A stretch of DNA of 64,000 nucleotides from Brachypodium distachyon (GCF_000005505.3 NC_016131.3:27767001-27831000); one strand, 5' to 3'. Positions 23,584 to 37,323 are shown, counted from the stretch's first letter. Notes: generated by a model from the letters alone, not told the origin. Program-made: numbers and translations.

Positions 23584-26414
23584 ATTACATTATTTTATCA
23601 CAAATCACAGGGTACATGTACAACAACAACTAATGACGATCAACTAAGCACAATCATTGCTAGCAATTGTTGGCCCCAAGAATTAACTATCTGATGATCC
23701 AATTGCGTATGAACAATTTTCATTACCACGGGCCATGAAATAATTCCGGCATTTACAACTGTTTTTTCAAAGTCAGTGTACACAATTTCAGCACCATTTA
23801 GAGATCACTAATTGATTCGAATAAAGTGAAGCTAAGGCACATGTCATGGTGATGATAGGATGAGCTAATCATTGATTGGTACGTGGCCTGCAAGGGGTAC
23901 TGCACTACTGCGTACTGATTTTTACTCCAGGTCGACGTCCTATGCCTTCGCCATATATGTAGTACTAGATCTCTTGTCAACTCATTCGTGTGGTTGCAGA
24001 TTTAGCTCTCCTTTTTAAGGGAAAAACCGTGTGTCATTGCTCACTTTTATCCTGTTGTGTTCGGTAGAGATGTATAGACAAGTCGAGCATCTGTCCATTA
24101 TCTACAAAAATACCTATATGTATCTACTTTCATTTCTATTCTGCGAAAAAGGTAATTACATGTGTGTGTTGATTGGTTTTTTCCTAGGGAGTTTCCTCCG
24201 CAAGGACAACGGCCGAGATGGGGCTTGGTGGAGATGGTGTTTTTAATTTTCTTTTGTCCTTATTTCAAACCTATATGTGTGTGCTGATCTTTCGGGGTGG
24301 CTTAAGAAATGTTGATTGATTCCGACTTGTTTTATCGAGAGCAGAGGTGAACTATGTAAAGGATTGTGGTTATTTTTTCCAATTTTGATTTGCTAGCTAC
24401 TTGTCCGATGGTTTTAATTTGAACCGAGGACACTACTCTGGAAACAGAAATAGCCACGTTAATACTAGGTCGAATTCGGGCATTGCATAGATCTGCACAT
24501 AAGAATATTTATCCATTTGTAATGGAGATTACATAAGTAGGAATGTAGGGAGAAATGTACTCAGATTGAGTTTCAACTATGGGTAAAGTGGTTGTACTTG
24601 CTTCGCCTGAAAGATAATTTAATTTAGTGGGGTTTTTTAAAAGACGTGAATGCAGATGAAAAACATCCTCTGGATAGGCTTCACGGCCGAGAGGTTTCTT
24701 AATAGAAGGGACATTTGGGATGTAGATGAAACTTCTCAACCGATGCATTACAAATAATTGTGTGAGAACAACGTAGTTTCTATCGTCCGGATGCACCGTG
24801 CAGGTTCCTTTGTGCAATAGCTTGTAGGTTTTGAGGTAATTGAGCGCGTTAGCGCTTACTATTATAGAGCCTATGAAAAAATCGGGTAAACATTTACTCC
24901 CAAATAGCCACCTTTAATTTATTGGAGACTTGAGATTATTAGAATATGTAATGCTTAGACACGAACGAATTACTAGTAGAGGGAAAATGGCCTATTTAAG
25001 TTGAGGGGTAGTACAATAGTTGTATCAATATAGTCTTGTCCATGCTTACAAGTGTGAATAGAACAGTCAGTGTGCATGTATAATGGTGAAGAACAAAGAA
25101 GTCCAAAAATACAGGTAGAAAATAGATGGAGTGTATAGAAATTGTTGCTGGCCACGTCAAAAGCTGGATTCTTGGTCAACAGTTTTTAACATCAAAGATC
25201 TTCTGCCGCCTCATTAAATGAGACCAAGAAAATAAATGTCAGGGAAGAAGGGGTCCAAAAAGGAGCACCCGGGAGCAGCATATTCTCCCTGACACAAAAA
25301 AATCTTTTTCGATTTCGAGATGTCAAAACCAATAGGACAAATTAGACTTGTAAATGTCCCGGGAGGGAGTCACAAATATACCTGCAAATTTGCATGAATT
25401 CAGACACTTACGATGTGTTTCTTTTTTACCGAAAACTGTAAGAAAAACTCCTACAGCACAATTTATATCAGTGTACAAAGGGGAACAAAACAAACAACAC
25501 TATAACTTACCTACTAAGAGATACAACAGGGACTCAAGCCGCTAATAAGCCTAATTGTGGTTTTATTTTGGCAAATGAATTTTCCATGGCAGAATCAGTT
25601 AATTACAATCAGGGAAGTCAAATGGCGCGGTATACTGCACACTAGGACCTTGTATTGCATTTCCCAAGGCGTTTCAGATTCTCTTGTCGGCTCGTTTCTA
25701 CAGTCTTGGACATAAACAGCGGCAAATGGATCAAGTGGCCCCCATTTATATCCTAATTACAACTTACCGACCAAATTTTCACATTTTTTTGAAAAGAAAG
25801 AAAACCTCCAGGCTCTGCATCAACAGATACAGCTATACCAAATTTCCACATGATAATTCCTCACAAATATATGTCCACCAATTAAAATGAAATAGGAGGA
25901 GTGAGCAAGATGAACTGATTGTTGGTCAGGATCGATCATCAAACTTTTATCAACATTTGTTTTTTGCTCTTTGGTCTTTCGGACATCGATCTTGCGCACG
26001 TGCACCTACATACACACCAGCTGTACGTGCATGCGTACTGCGTCGCGTACGCGTCTGAGTACGTGTGAAGGACAAGACTTGCAACACCCCAAAACAAAAA
26101 ACAAAAAACAAAAGCCGAGAGCTCTCTTTCTAACCCCTCATCTTTTTGTGAAGCCATCCATCCACGTTTTCTCTTCTCCTTAACTGCTTCTCTCCTTCCT
26201 CGGTTCCCCCTCTCCCCCTCCCCCTCCGTCTTTCACTCTCTCTTTCTTCCTCCTTCCATCGCATCACACGCCACCAGACACACAGACAGACAAACTTCCA
26301 TCCAGAGCCTTCCCGGCCAGTGCAGGAGATTATATCAGGAGCCCACGAGCAGAAATACCGGAGATCGGCGGAGTTCAGACTGGATTGCGGTGGGGTTTAG
26401 GGCGGTGGCCAGCG
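23584..26414. other. Intergenic DNA and HAK promoter/5' UTR
   Basis: No gene was seen from 23.6 to 26.0 kb. At about 26160-26280 a strongly CT-rich stretch resembles a plant promoter Y-patch or leader of the downstream potassium transporter; the leader continues to the ATG at 26415. I could not fix a TATA box. Confidence 0.45.
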
Positions 26415-29400
26415 ATGGACGTCGACGTGGAGGGCGCTGTGCAGCCAACCAGGAGGAGTTCATGGGTAACTGTCCATCTATGCTTTGGTTCCTTGGGATT
26501 AATTAATTTCTTGGCTGTTTAATTCCTCTCAGAGTTCTTGTGGTGCATTTTCCATGTCTTGGAGGAAAGGAGTTGGCTTTGGTAGTTAGGTGTTGGTTTT
26601 GCAATGTAATTAACCCCGGATTATTTGTCCGGAGTATAGCTAGCTGCTGCTTTGTTTTTGTTTTTTTTTCCTTTGAGTCTAAGGGGGTCAGTGCTGAGTT
26701 TTCTTGAGTCTTCAAAGTATATTACTAATTCTGTAGTCCTTGTAGACTTTTCGTGTGCTTGGTCGGTCCAAATTCTTGGCAAAGGGGCAAGCTTAGAGGC
26801 TTAGGTAATTTGCTGCATATTTGCATGGCTCCTTAATTTCGCACTTGTGGAATTTATATGGTGCTACTACTGAATTCAGGGATGAAAATTAATGGTGCCA
26901 TGGATATGTAAATCGCTTTCTTCTTGCCCGGCTTTGAGAGGTCAAACCTGTTTATGTTGGCAGCCGGTCCAAGTCCATTTCTTGGAAGCACACGATGGCT
27001 TGCAACAACCATATATAGGTTTCTCTGTCAGATCAGATCATCAGACCGATCACCTTTGACGGTCAAAATGGACATATTTTGTTTTGTGCTAGACTTAAGT
27101 ACTAGCCCCGACTTTCCTGCCTGGCTTGAAGCTAGCTATATGATCCTACATAGTATCCATCTAAATCAAAGCTTATCTTTCTAAATACGACCTTTTGCCC
27201 TCAATGGTTTTAATCCAGTAAATAATATATCGGTCCAGCTAGCTGTAATTAATAAATATCTGGAGTGGCTCATTTCGTGTCGACTACTAAAATTGAATTA
27301 AATTGTACTGTGCAGGGATGGCAGAAAGGGACGCTTCTGCTGGCGTACCAGAGCTTCGGCGTGGTCTACGGCGACCTCTGCATATCCCCGGTCTACGTGT
27401 ACAAGAACACCTTCTCCGGGAAGCTGCGGCTCCACGAAGAAGACGAGGAGATCCTCGGCGTGCTGTCACTCGTCTTCTGGAGCCTCACTCTCGTGCCACT
27501 CCTCAAGTACATCATCCTTGTCCTCGGCGCCGACGATAACGGAGAAGGTGGGTGGGTTTCCACAATAACTTCGGCGGAGTCGATTGCACCGTACACGTGT
27601 TCAGGTCGTGTCGGGATGGTTTTCTTTTCCGTTATTTAAAAAACATACTACATGTTTAATGACGTGTGAGCTTTTTTGTTATTAGTTATTACCTAAAAAA
27701 ATATGCGCACCGTTCGTGAGTGTCGGGATGGTTCTCTTTTCCATTATCGATAAAAAAACACATGTATGCGTGTGTGATGAGAGCGTTTACTCTTCCATTA
27801 CCTAGAAAAATGGCGTTAATTTAACTTTTTGAAAAATATGGTGGATGTGCAGGTGGTACATTTGCCTTGTACTCGCTGATGTGCCGGCGTTCGAGGATGG
27901 GGCTCCTGAACAGCATCCACGCCGGCCATGGCTCCATGACGTCCCAGGAAGAGCCCTGCAAGGAGTCGAGGAGCAACCTGATCATCAGAGGGTTCATCGA
28001 GAAGCACTACTCTCTCCGTGTGGTGCTGCTGCTCTTCGTCCTCATGGGCACTAGCATGGTCATCGGCGACGGCGTCCTGACCCCCACAATGTCAGGCAAG
28101 GATCATGAACTTAATTAATTTAATGTAGTTGCATTCAAAATCTTCATGACAACAAGATACAATATTGCGTTTTTATACAGTGTTATCAGCAGTTTCCGGC
28201 CTGAGGATCAAGTTTCCGGAACTACATGAAAGTAAGCATCTAGCTAGCTTTTTTCGAGAAACCGACAAGAACAGTGCACTTTCATTCTGAAACAATAATT
28301 AATTACAACCGATTGCAATTACCACTACGTGTTGTTCATTTGATTCGCGATGAAAAATGGCTGATCGACTCTCACCATGCCGCCACGTAGATTACACCGT
28401 GCTCATCGCGTGTGTCGTTTTGGTGGGGCTGTTCGCACTTCAGCACTACGGGACGCACCGTGTCGGGTTCCTGTTCGCGCCGATCCTCATCTCCTGGCTC
28501 GCCTGCATCGGCGGCATTGGGATTTACAACATTTTGAAGTGGAACCCTAGCGTTGTCCGTGCCCTATCTCCGTATTACATATACAACTTCTTCAGGAAGG
28601 CCGGTGAGGACGGCTGGAGCTCACTGGGAGGGATTGTTCTTTGCATCACAGGTTTACTCATTTATCCTTTTTGTTTTGGCTGACCATGCTCTTGTTTTTT
28701 TTTACTGTGTTGGGCTTAACTACAGCTATAGATTTCCAGGTGCTGAAGCAATGTTTGCTGATCTTGGGCATTTCTCTAAGCTTTCACTGAGGGTACGTAA
28801 ATTAATTTCCTCATTTTCAATGATGCGCATGGATGTATCGATCGTTTGCCACTTAACTATATATGTGAAAACATATTTACTGCGATTTTTCTTCCATTGC
28901 TTTGTCATGGCAGCTTGGATTCACAGTAGTTGTGTATCCTTGCTTAGTTCTGGCTTACATGGGTGAGGCTGCCTATCTGTCCAAACATAGGGAGGATCTC
29001 CAAAGTAGCTTCTACAAAGCTCTTCCAGGTGAGGTGGCAATGTTTTCACAGATCAATGAAAGTTTTCCATTTGCTTTCTTTTCGTCATTTTTTTCCCAAA
29101 CATGTATGTTGGTATTATTATTACGTGTTTTTTAGATGTCGAAAGACACACCACTCAACCATAGTTTACTATAAATTGTTCCAAAAGCGCCAAAATGAGT
29201 TATGCCAACTTACAAAAGGAAATGGTGAAACAAAATTATCATGCCATGCTAGATTGGGTGGAAATTCTGCATTGACCCTACCATGGATTGCTTTTCATTC
29301 ATCCAACCTAACCCAGTCAAGAGGCACAATCAGGTTGAACAACAATCGGCACGATGACATCAAATCCCTTGTAGCAATGAGAAGACGGTGTTCCAAAACA

Positions 29401-32400
29401 ACACCTCAACAAAAGGGGTGATGAATGATGTGCCAACATTATCGATCCAACCAACAAAGGCTTGGCCAAAGGTTTCCACCCTGGAGCCTGAGGTACAAGA
29501 CAATGCCGCTAAGAAGGGATGGTGGTTGGCATTGCGGATCCAACCAATAGATGTGAAATCACAGGGGGTTGCCCCGAGAGCGGTGGTCAAACTACACCAA
29601 ATTATTCTCGTCAAGCAGTGAAGGCCGGATCATCGCTTACAAAAATAGTGTCGTCATCCTCCGCCTTGATGACACATGTTCTCTAGAATGGAAATCCCAT
29701 TCAACCCATGATGCAACATGGTTAGCTTCAGGATAGGGCCCCGCTAAAAACAAGTAGCATTGACCTTGTGTAACGTCACTTACACCAAAAAAAGGCGCCG
29801 TTGAAGATAACGGTCCATGTACCGCATATTGAAAAGTCAAGGTCGGGATGATGGTGTTAGATCCATGAAGAAGCTCGGCATAACCAAATCACGATGCAGA
29901 CTCACATCCAATTCGGTCCATGCAACACTGCTAGAACGTTCACCTTGAGAGTGATGCCTTGAGACATCACATGACGGAGGAGATCCAAAATATAATGTTG
30001 CGAGCATATATTAGTGGATAGCTAGAACACCAAATGAAAACGTGGTTGGGCCTAGCTCAAATCTAGAACAACAGATAGGAGGCAGTGGGACGAGTAGATG
30101 TGACACCTCAAGAGGTACCACTTGAGTATATATGATGTATGTATTAGGTTACTTCAGAGTTAAAATATCACCCCTTAGAACGATCGTTTTACATTTAGTC
30201 TTATGCTGTTTTTTGATCCTTCTCATAAGAAAGCTTTTAAATTGTTTGTGGTAGATACTCCTTTGTTGTGGTATCAAGTTTTCTCAAGCATAGTACCACT
30301 AACTTGGAAAGGGCTATGTGCGAGACTAGGGGAGGGAGGGGGAGGAGGTTTCGGATTAATTGTTGGATGGTTCAACAGGTCCAACCTATAAAAGGAGGTT
30401 TGGGAGGCGACTTAAGAGTGTGTTTGGTTGTATTGCTCAGATATGCCATAGTTGAGCTAGTCCTTAGCCGTGCTTGCCTTGTCTCGGATACACATTTGGT
30501 TAATTTTCTTTTGCTGACAAAAGATAGTAGGTTGCTATTGAGATGCAAGTGGAGGAAGAGGTCCAAGCAAAGAATGAAAAATATAGCAATTTGTTGCACA
30601 AATTTTCGGATATATTCCGTCCTATAGGGTTCGGTATATGGAGATTTTTTGCGCGATGTGATTTTGCCGTCGGGGCCGAGCCGAAAGCGAGAACTATTTT
30701 CTAGTACCAAATGTGTAACCAAACATACCCAAATTGTGGCCGGTAATGCGTCGACGATTATTAAGTCTCACAGCGATAGAGGCTGCATAGGCAGTATGGA
30801 AAAAATTGAAAATGCTAACTCGACGATTTCAGGTTTCATGCAACCACTAGTCAGATACTATTTGATGATACACATGTTGTTCTGGTCACCCATATTATAT
30901 ATTCACGTTTGGTGCTCATAATTTGGGCTTGGAATACCAGAGTTCTCTACCAACTTGTTTGGTTGGCACATAGTTAGGTACAAGAGTTTAATCTAAAATC
31001 CCATGAAATTATTTTTCATTCTAGAAATCCATGTGACTAAGTGCACGGATTCAAATCACCAGAAAAAATTGCATTAATTCATTGAAAATGTTGTGAGAGC
31101 GTAATAAAATCTATCCAGGGTTCAATGTTACACAATGTTTTAAATCCAAAATTTAGATTCAACCAAATAAAATTTTATCAAAAAAATGATTCCTTTTTAT
31201 TTCAGCGAATGAAATGAAAAGGGGGCTTCTAAACGATCTGAGAATGCATAGTCATTAGTCGGTATGTTTTTTTATAGGCATCCCGAATCGTACATATCGA
31301 TTTTTCCTACTACACCATCCGTGTCATAATTCTTATCGAAATATTACATGTATCTAGATGTTTTTTACGAATAGATACATCCATATGTGAGCAAATTTGA
31401 GACAAGAATTATGTGATGGAGGGAGTGTGTACTTATTTCCTGACAACCTGCTACGTACATTCTTGATTTGATTTAACTTGATTTTCGTTTTTTTCATCAA
31501 ATTTCAGACCGCGTGTTCTGGCCAGTTCTGATCATTGCGACGCTGGCCACCGCCGTGGGGAGCCAGGCGATCATCTCTGCCACCTTCTCCATCATAAGCC
31601 AGTGCAGGGCCTTGGGCTGCTTCCCCCGGATCAAGGTCGTGCACACCTCCAGCCATGTCCACGGCCAGATCTACATCCCGGAGGTGAACTGGACCCTCAT
31701 GTCCCTCTGCCTCGCCGTCACCATCGGCTTCCGGGACACCGAGATGATCGGCAACGCCTACGGTAAATTCAAAATGGACAATGTATGTATGAATTGTTGA
31801 AGAATTCCAAGTTGACATGTTTGTTTGTTTCAGGGCTGGCGGTGATCCTGGTGATGTTCACGACGACATGCCTGATGTTCCTGGTGATCACAACGGTATG
31901 GAACCGGTCCGTCTTATGGGCGGCGCTCTTCGCCGCGGTCTTCGGCTCCGTCGAGCTCCTCTACCTATCGGCGTGCCTGGCCAAGGTGCCCCACGGCGGC
32001 TGGCTGCCGCTGCTGCTCTCCCTGGCCACGCTCGCCGTCATGTCGGCGTGGCACTACGGCACGGCCAAGAAGCAGGAGTACGAGCTGCAGAACAAGGTGT
32101 GCCTGGACCGGTTCCTGGGCCTGAGCTCCGGCATCGGGCTCGTGCGCGTGCCGGGCGTCTGCTTCGTGTACTCCTCCGGCGTCTCCGGCGCCGGCAACGG
32201 CGTGCCGCCCATGTTCGCGCACTTCGTCACCAACTTCCCGGCGTTCCACCGGGTGCTGGTGTTCGTGTCCCTGCAGACGCTGACGGTGCCCAAGGTGGCG
32301 GCCCAGGAGAGGTTCCTCGTGGGCCGGATCGGGCCGGCCCACCACCGGATGTTCCGCTGCGTGGTCCGGTACGGGTACAAGGAAGGCGGCCGGTGGGGGG

Positions 32401-32846
32401 ATCACTTCAGCTTCGAGAACCAGCTGCTCGTCAAGCTCGTCGAGTTCCTCCGCCTCCAGCAACAACAGCGGCAGCAATTGGACGCCGCCGGCGACGGGGA
32501 AGAAGAAGACAGCTCTGGAGAGATGGAGATGTCGGTGATGTCGATGAGCTCCGGGGAGATCGACGGCAAGAAGAAGAAGAAGCAGGTGCGGTTCGATCTG
32601 GATCTGGACCTGGATTTATGGCGGGCGTCGGAGGAGGAGAAGGAGCTGATGGAGGAGAGGGAGGCCGGGGTGTCGTACATGATCGGGCACACGTGCGTGT
32701 TCGCGCACGAGTCGTCGTCGGCGGTGAAGAAGTTCGCCGTCAACGTGGTCTACGGCTTCCTGCGGCGGAACTCGCGGAGGCCCGCCGTCGTGCTCGGCAT
32801 CCCGCACACATCACTCATCGAGGTCGGCATGGCGTACAGGGTATGA
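26415..32846 (+). CDS. HAK/KUP/KT potassium transporter
   Basis: A plasma- or endomembrane K+ (H+-coupled) transporter. Nine exons (26415-26465, 27316-27547, 27853-28095, 28181-28231, 28391-28651, 28740-28792, 28914-29028, 31508-31762, 31834-32846) sum to 2274 bases, 757 residues plus stop, normal for the family. The first helix carries [19 protein letters not shown], then [65 protein letters not shown] and [12 protein letters not shown]; about twelve membrane segments follow the family pattern. The cytosolic C-terminus has Q-rich and acidic runs and KKKKKQVRF before the final [16 protein letters not shown]. It ends at TGA 32846. Intron 3 uses a GC donor. Intron 7 is 2.5 kb and filled with repeats. 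Overall it is closest to rice HAK cluster I/II types such as HAK16, but the exact orthologue is not assignable by eye. Confidence 0.95.
28096..28180 (+). other. GC-AG intron in the HAK gene
   Basis: Only the donor TCAG|gcaagg keeps the frame ([12 protein letters not shown]) into the exon starting at 28181. GC-AG introns are a known minority class and normally have a strong donor context, as here (AG|GCAAG). A GT alternative in frame was not found. Confidence 0.85.
30416..30730. mobile_element. Candidate MITE in HAK intron 7
   Basis: The ends 'gagtgtgtttggttg' and 'aaccaaacataccc' are imperfect inverted repeats of the common grass 'gtgtttggtt' type. A clear target duplication was not found, so the superfamily is open. 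Confidence 0.5.
31311..31427. mobile_element. Stowaway-type MITE in HAK intron 7
   Basis: 'accatccgtgtcataattct' at the left pairs with 'agaattatgtgatggagg' at the right, and 'gatgttttttacgaatagat' is the usual interior. It lies about 80 bases before the intron's 3' splice site. Confidence 0.75.
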
Positions 32847-35800
32847 ATGAATGATTTGCCGCCCTGTTTCTCGGCCGATAAGATCGATCGAACGCTCGCT
32901 CGCTTGCTGAGGAAGAAGAAGCGTTAGTAGTACTGGAGTAGTAGCTGTGTTGTAGGCTTGGTTATAACTGAAGATAGCTGAAGAAAACATACACCAGTTG
33001 GACAGAACAGAATAACAACAACATGGCTGCGCTGAAAGAAGAAATTCCGCATAGCATGCTGTTGCTTCTGATATGGAAATTAAAGGTTGGAAGGAAATTG
33101 ATACCGTATCCGTGTCATCGGGTAGGGTTGATACAACAAAAAACCTGAGCCTACGAAAATTCGACTCAGCATTCTGCTGAAATCAAAATTTTGGTCAGAA
33201 GTTGCCGGTTTTATAAAATTCCGGGTCATTTCTAGGGGACAAAAGTTTAATTTGTATTTTTTTAGTGCTTGATGTACTCATTGGTGCTATATATAGTATA
33301 ATTTTGTTGATATTAGTGCCAAAAAATAAAATGGAACCGTTGGTAATTGCAATGTCTTGACACTTCTTATAGGATTTTAAAGCGCCTTTAAAGTGACACA
33401 ACCATTAAAAATATGCATGTATTCTCTTAAAAATCGAGCATATGTGTACTAAAATTTCGTTTTAATACATTCAAAAAGGAAGGCGTCGTACATATAAGAT
33501 AGTTCTCTCGTGCTTGCCTAAATTCAAAGAATGAACTGAAATCGCCCAGATAAAGAACGAGTTCCGCCGAGCAATTCCAATGTTCAAAAGAACTAAACTG
33601 AAAATCATGGCATATTCCCCTTTCAAGTTGAACTGAAATCTGCACCCTTAAATCTATGGACCAATTCCATTTCTTCAACCATAGCAAACAGAGAGATTTT
33701 TTATTTATTTTTGAGAATCCTTTTGCATTGCATTTTCGATTTGTAGCCGTGGGCCGTGCTCTACCCGAGGCTCAGGCCGCGCTAGCCGGCTACAATAATA
33801 GCTACTGTTTCCTCCAGAGCCCCCGTGCGCTCAGTTCCAAAAGGCCCAGTATCAAAGGAAACATAAAAATCGTGGGCTTTTTTTTAGAGAGGAAAAATCG
33901 AGGGCTATGCAGACCCCGAACAGCGCAGCGGCCTTGCATAGTCTTTCCGAGCCGGGCGCGTCATCAGCCCAGCCGAATTGCCTCGTGCCATAATAGCGTT
34001 TGGGCCAGGCCCAGTTTGTTCGGGAATTTGAGCCTCGCCTTCAGCCAGCCATCTCTTCCGGCCGGATCCCCTCCACACACAAAAAAAAACTCTCTGCCGG
34101 CCGGGTTTGTATACTTAGCGACAGAATCCGTCGCCCACTCCCTGCCGCTGCTGCCGCTCTGCCCCCGATGCCACCTGCCGAAAAATCTCTTTCCCCTGTT
34201 CAGAGCACAGGCGACAGGTTATCGCCGTCGAGACTCGAGTGTGCCCAGGCAACGGCTCCACGTGGAATCGATCGATCTACGTGTACAGTGGCGCCGCGCC
34301 ATGTGTCGCCGTTGTTGGCAACGTGTGTTCCGCGGCCGAGCTTCCTGGAGGAGCTCGCCGTTAAATTTTTGGTCGCCCCTCGGTACGGTCACCGGGGGCC
34401 GGGCTTTTGTCCTTTGGCGAGCTACTGACGCTGACACTGAACACTGGCTGCACCCGCGTGCTCTTCGATCATACATCTCCCGCCCGCACATGGCGTGCCC
34501 AGCAAAGGCGGCAGCAAGCTAGATTTGCTCCAGGCATGCCACGTTACGAATATGCAATGCAAGGTCCTCGTGAAACCAGGGCGATGATCTCTTGATCTTC
34601 TCTTAGGTTTTACTAGCCCCCAGGTCAGCTGTAGCTAGAAGCGACACACCAGTGCCCAGATTCTTTTTTACATGATACGATTTGTAATTCAGGTGTTGAG
34701 GACATGGAACTTTTGATACAACCTGGTGTTGCCCTGTGGACTGTGGTGGTTGAGCTTCAGGTTGAGGTTACTGCTAGTGTGACAGCGCTGCTAAATTTGG
34801 GGTGGGGGGGAGGGGGGGGGGAATTAGGCTCTGTTTTGCTTCTTTCGTAATTTTCCTGGTACAACGGTTTCTTATGGCATGTGACTATTTGCATTCAAGC
34901 ATTTGTTGGTAGTGGTTGACTCGCTCACACACTACTGTACTTCTGCGGAAACAACAACAAAAATTGGGACAAATGAGCTGTGCTCGTGTTGACACGGCAT
35001 GTGCTATTTCCTTGTTTCGTTTCTGTTTTCTGAAACTTCACGGCATGTGCAGGTGAGCTATATATAGTTATATACATCTGCAGGAAGAATTCATGGGCAC
35101 TGCTAGCTGCGTATTATTAAACCCGCGAAAATCTCTGTTCCAATTTTCCTCGCCGGGGTTTCACATCTGTTCAAACCTGAAAGAGAAAGGGAAAAAAAAC
35201 GCCTGGCAAAAGCATTTTCAATATGTGCAGGGTAGACAGGCAGGCAAGGCACAGGCCAATAGCTCTTGCATGAAAGAGCAGGCATTGCTTTATTTGGTTC
35301 TTTGTGTTGGCTGGGCTTGTTTCCTGAACAGTGATCCCCTGGAAGAATGTGGTAATGCCAGAATCTGTTGCTTCTTTCTCAGAAACTCTGGATTACTTGC
35401 TTGTATGTGCAAGTAAAGGCATTTAACTAGATGGTGATGGTGTTCCGAGTAATCTTCCAAGATATCATGTTCACTGTGAGCTGTGATCTCAGCCACAGTA
35501 CGCGCAGTTGTCAGCTGTACTGGTACTACTGCGTACTCCCCCAAGATTTCTGCACATGGGTGTGTGCTGCTCGTTCGTACTGTCAACTGGTGACAAAATT
35601 CTTTTTCGGTGGCAATGTAGGCTCCCTTCCCAAGAGGGAAACTAGTAGGAAATGTGGAACAATTTAATTCCTCGTTGATTTTATATAAGACCACCAGTTT
35701 GCATGTCAAGTCATCCGAGATCACGAAGCTTAATAAGTAGCCCGAATCTTAGCTAAGTCTGGCTCTGGCCTGTGTGGTTAACAGAAACTCCATTCTCGGG

Positions 35801-36756
35801 CCTTCTAGAACTTCTTCTGCTCATGTACATTTTGGCCTAATTGTTCTTCTGATGATCGATTCAAACCACTTATCATTTTTTCGACACTGTCAAGTTGTGT
35901 CAACTTATCGCTTTCGCTGCATTTAGAGCGAACATACGCAATCACGAGAGACGTGGATCTGTTCAAAGTTCTGGACAATCCATGGGCCACCAACTAATCA
36001 TGCACCAGAGAAACTCTATGGTTGTTCTTGTTCATGCAGTAAGCTCCTTAGTTCTTACACACAGCTAGCTGGCTGCTGGCTGAGCCACATCAACAATGAA
36101 CCCAGATTTTCTGGCTGCCAATCCAAATGAAATCAAATGCAATGCTGCTTCACATGCCCCCAAGTAGTAGCACCAAACATTCAACCCATGACAGGCTGCC
36201 TGAACTACAAAGCCAGAGGTGCAGCACATGAGACAGAGAGCGACAGAGAGGCAGAGGAGGAGGAGAAGTGCATTGCATTGTTTGCATCCAAAGATCTTGG
36301 AACAAATCTCATTGATTCCACATTGAGGTTGTTAACCTTGCGGCTTACATGACTGTATTTGTCAGACCTCAACAATCCCTAGGATCTGAAGAAGCTCGCT
36401 CAAGCTCCATGGGAGCCAGTACCAGAGCAGGATCTAGAGCTAGAGGATGAACACTGGAAAGAAGAAGTAGAAAAGGAGAAACACCCTAATTAATTTCCCA
36501 CAAAACAGCAGACTCTAAAAATTGTTCGAGCTGCAGGAGAAAATGCGGCGAAATCCCCGTCCTACCCCTCCACCAACAACTCCCTCCTACTCCTATGTAC
36601 AGACATCCCACAAAGGGGTAGATCGGTAAAATCGCAGCAGCTGGCAATTGGGCCCCGCCGGTTCACCGATTCTCTTCTCGCCCGGGGAAGGAAGGGCAAA
36701 TTTCAATCTCGATTCCATGGCGGAAATGCGAGCGAGCTAGATCGAAGGGCGGGCTG
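32847..36756. other. Intergenic DNA between HAK and SAUR, no gene seen
   Basis: It holds the HAK 3' UTR (to perhaps 33.1 kb), then mixed sequence. The open frame of about 288 residues at 33656-34522 has no recognisable domain and low-complexity content, so I do not call it. A G-run lies at 34799-34821. Confidence 0.45.
34799..34821 (+). other. G-rich tract
   Basis: About 21 G bases interrupted by one T and one A. It could form a G-quadruplex on the + strand, or be assembly-sensitive homopolymer sequence. Confidence 0.6.
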
Positions 36757-37176
36757 CTAGTGGTGGCAGAGGAGGGAGTCGTCGTCTTCGGGGCAGGCGA
36801 GGGGGAGGCCGAGGAGGAGGCGACGGAAGTCGGCGACGGCGCAGGGGATGCGGAGCGCGCCCGGGTGGCCGTAGCCGTACTCCTGGGCGGCGCGCCGGAG
36901 CAGCGCCGCGAACGCCGGCTGGCCCAGGAGCTCGGCGCGCACGGCGAAGCGCTCCACGGGCCCGCCCTCCTCGCCGACGCACACCGGCACGTGCCCCTCC
37001 GGAACCCGCGCGCCGCCGCCCAGCCGCCGCGCGCCGGAGAAGGACGACGAAGTCGAGGCCGCGGAGGCGGCGGCGCCCTTGGCCGCCGCCGCGTCGGGGC
37101 GGAGCGGCTGGTAGCCGGCGGCCGCGCAGGCGTCGGCCGCGGCCACGCGGGACAGCCGCCGGAGCAGGCGCTTCAT
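36757..37176 (-). CDS. SAUR auxin-responsive protein
   Basis: Intronless, like nearly all SAUR genes. SAURs inhibit PP2C.D phosphatases and so promote H+-ATPase activity and cell expansion. The SAUR core is VPEGHVPVCVGEEGGPVERF, followed by FAALLRRAAQEYGYGHPGAL and RIPCAVADF. I chose the start MKRLLRRLSRVAA (139 residues) over an in-frame upstream ATG at 37317 (186 residues). The TATA box 'tatataa' is at 37330-37324, only six bases before the upstream ATG, so transcripts should begin about 25-30 bases after the TATA, inside that extension. The chosen start also matches the MK.L.RRLS start of the second SAUR. An Ala-rich linker (about residues 10-45) precedes the core. It ends at 36757. Confidence 0.88.
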   Translation of the reverse strand: MKRLLRRLSRVAAADACAAAGYQPLRPDAAAAKGAAASAASTSSSFSGARRLGGGARVPEGHVPVCVGEEGGPVERFAVRAELLGQPAFAALLRRAAQEYGYGHPGALRIPCAVADFRRLLLGLPLACPEDDDSLLCHH

Positions 37177-37323
37177 AGTGCTGTGCTGGCTGCTTCCGTG
37201 GACACTGGGGGAGCTTGAGGCTTCGGAAATGGCGGCGGCGGCGGATTCTGGGCGAGGGACGCTTGGGAGTTGAAGAGGAGACGAGGCGTTTGTTTGTTGT
37301 ACTGGGGTGACGGCCATGGCTCC

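Larger units (their letters stand above)
29029..31507 (+). repeat. Large repeat-filled intron 7 of HAK
   Basis: At 2479 bases it dwarfs the other introns of this gene. Bases 29150-30120 look like old non-coding transposon DNA without recognisable protein. A possible MITE sits at 30416-30730 and a Stowaway at 31311-31427. The splice sites at both ends are intact. Confidence 0.6.

Noticed and set aside
31817..32854. Alternative frame of 345 residues in the last HAK exon
   Set aside because: A GC-rich shadow of the genuine frame, which carries all HAK motifs.
33656..34522. Long open frame of about 288 residues downstream of HAK
   Set aside because: No domain, Arg/Ser/Pro-rich content, no homologous motif, and frame length is explained by GC-rich composition.
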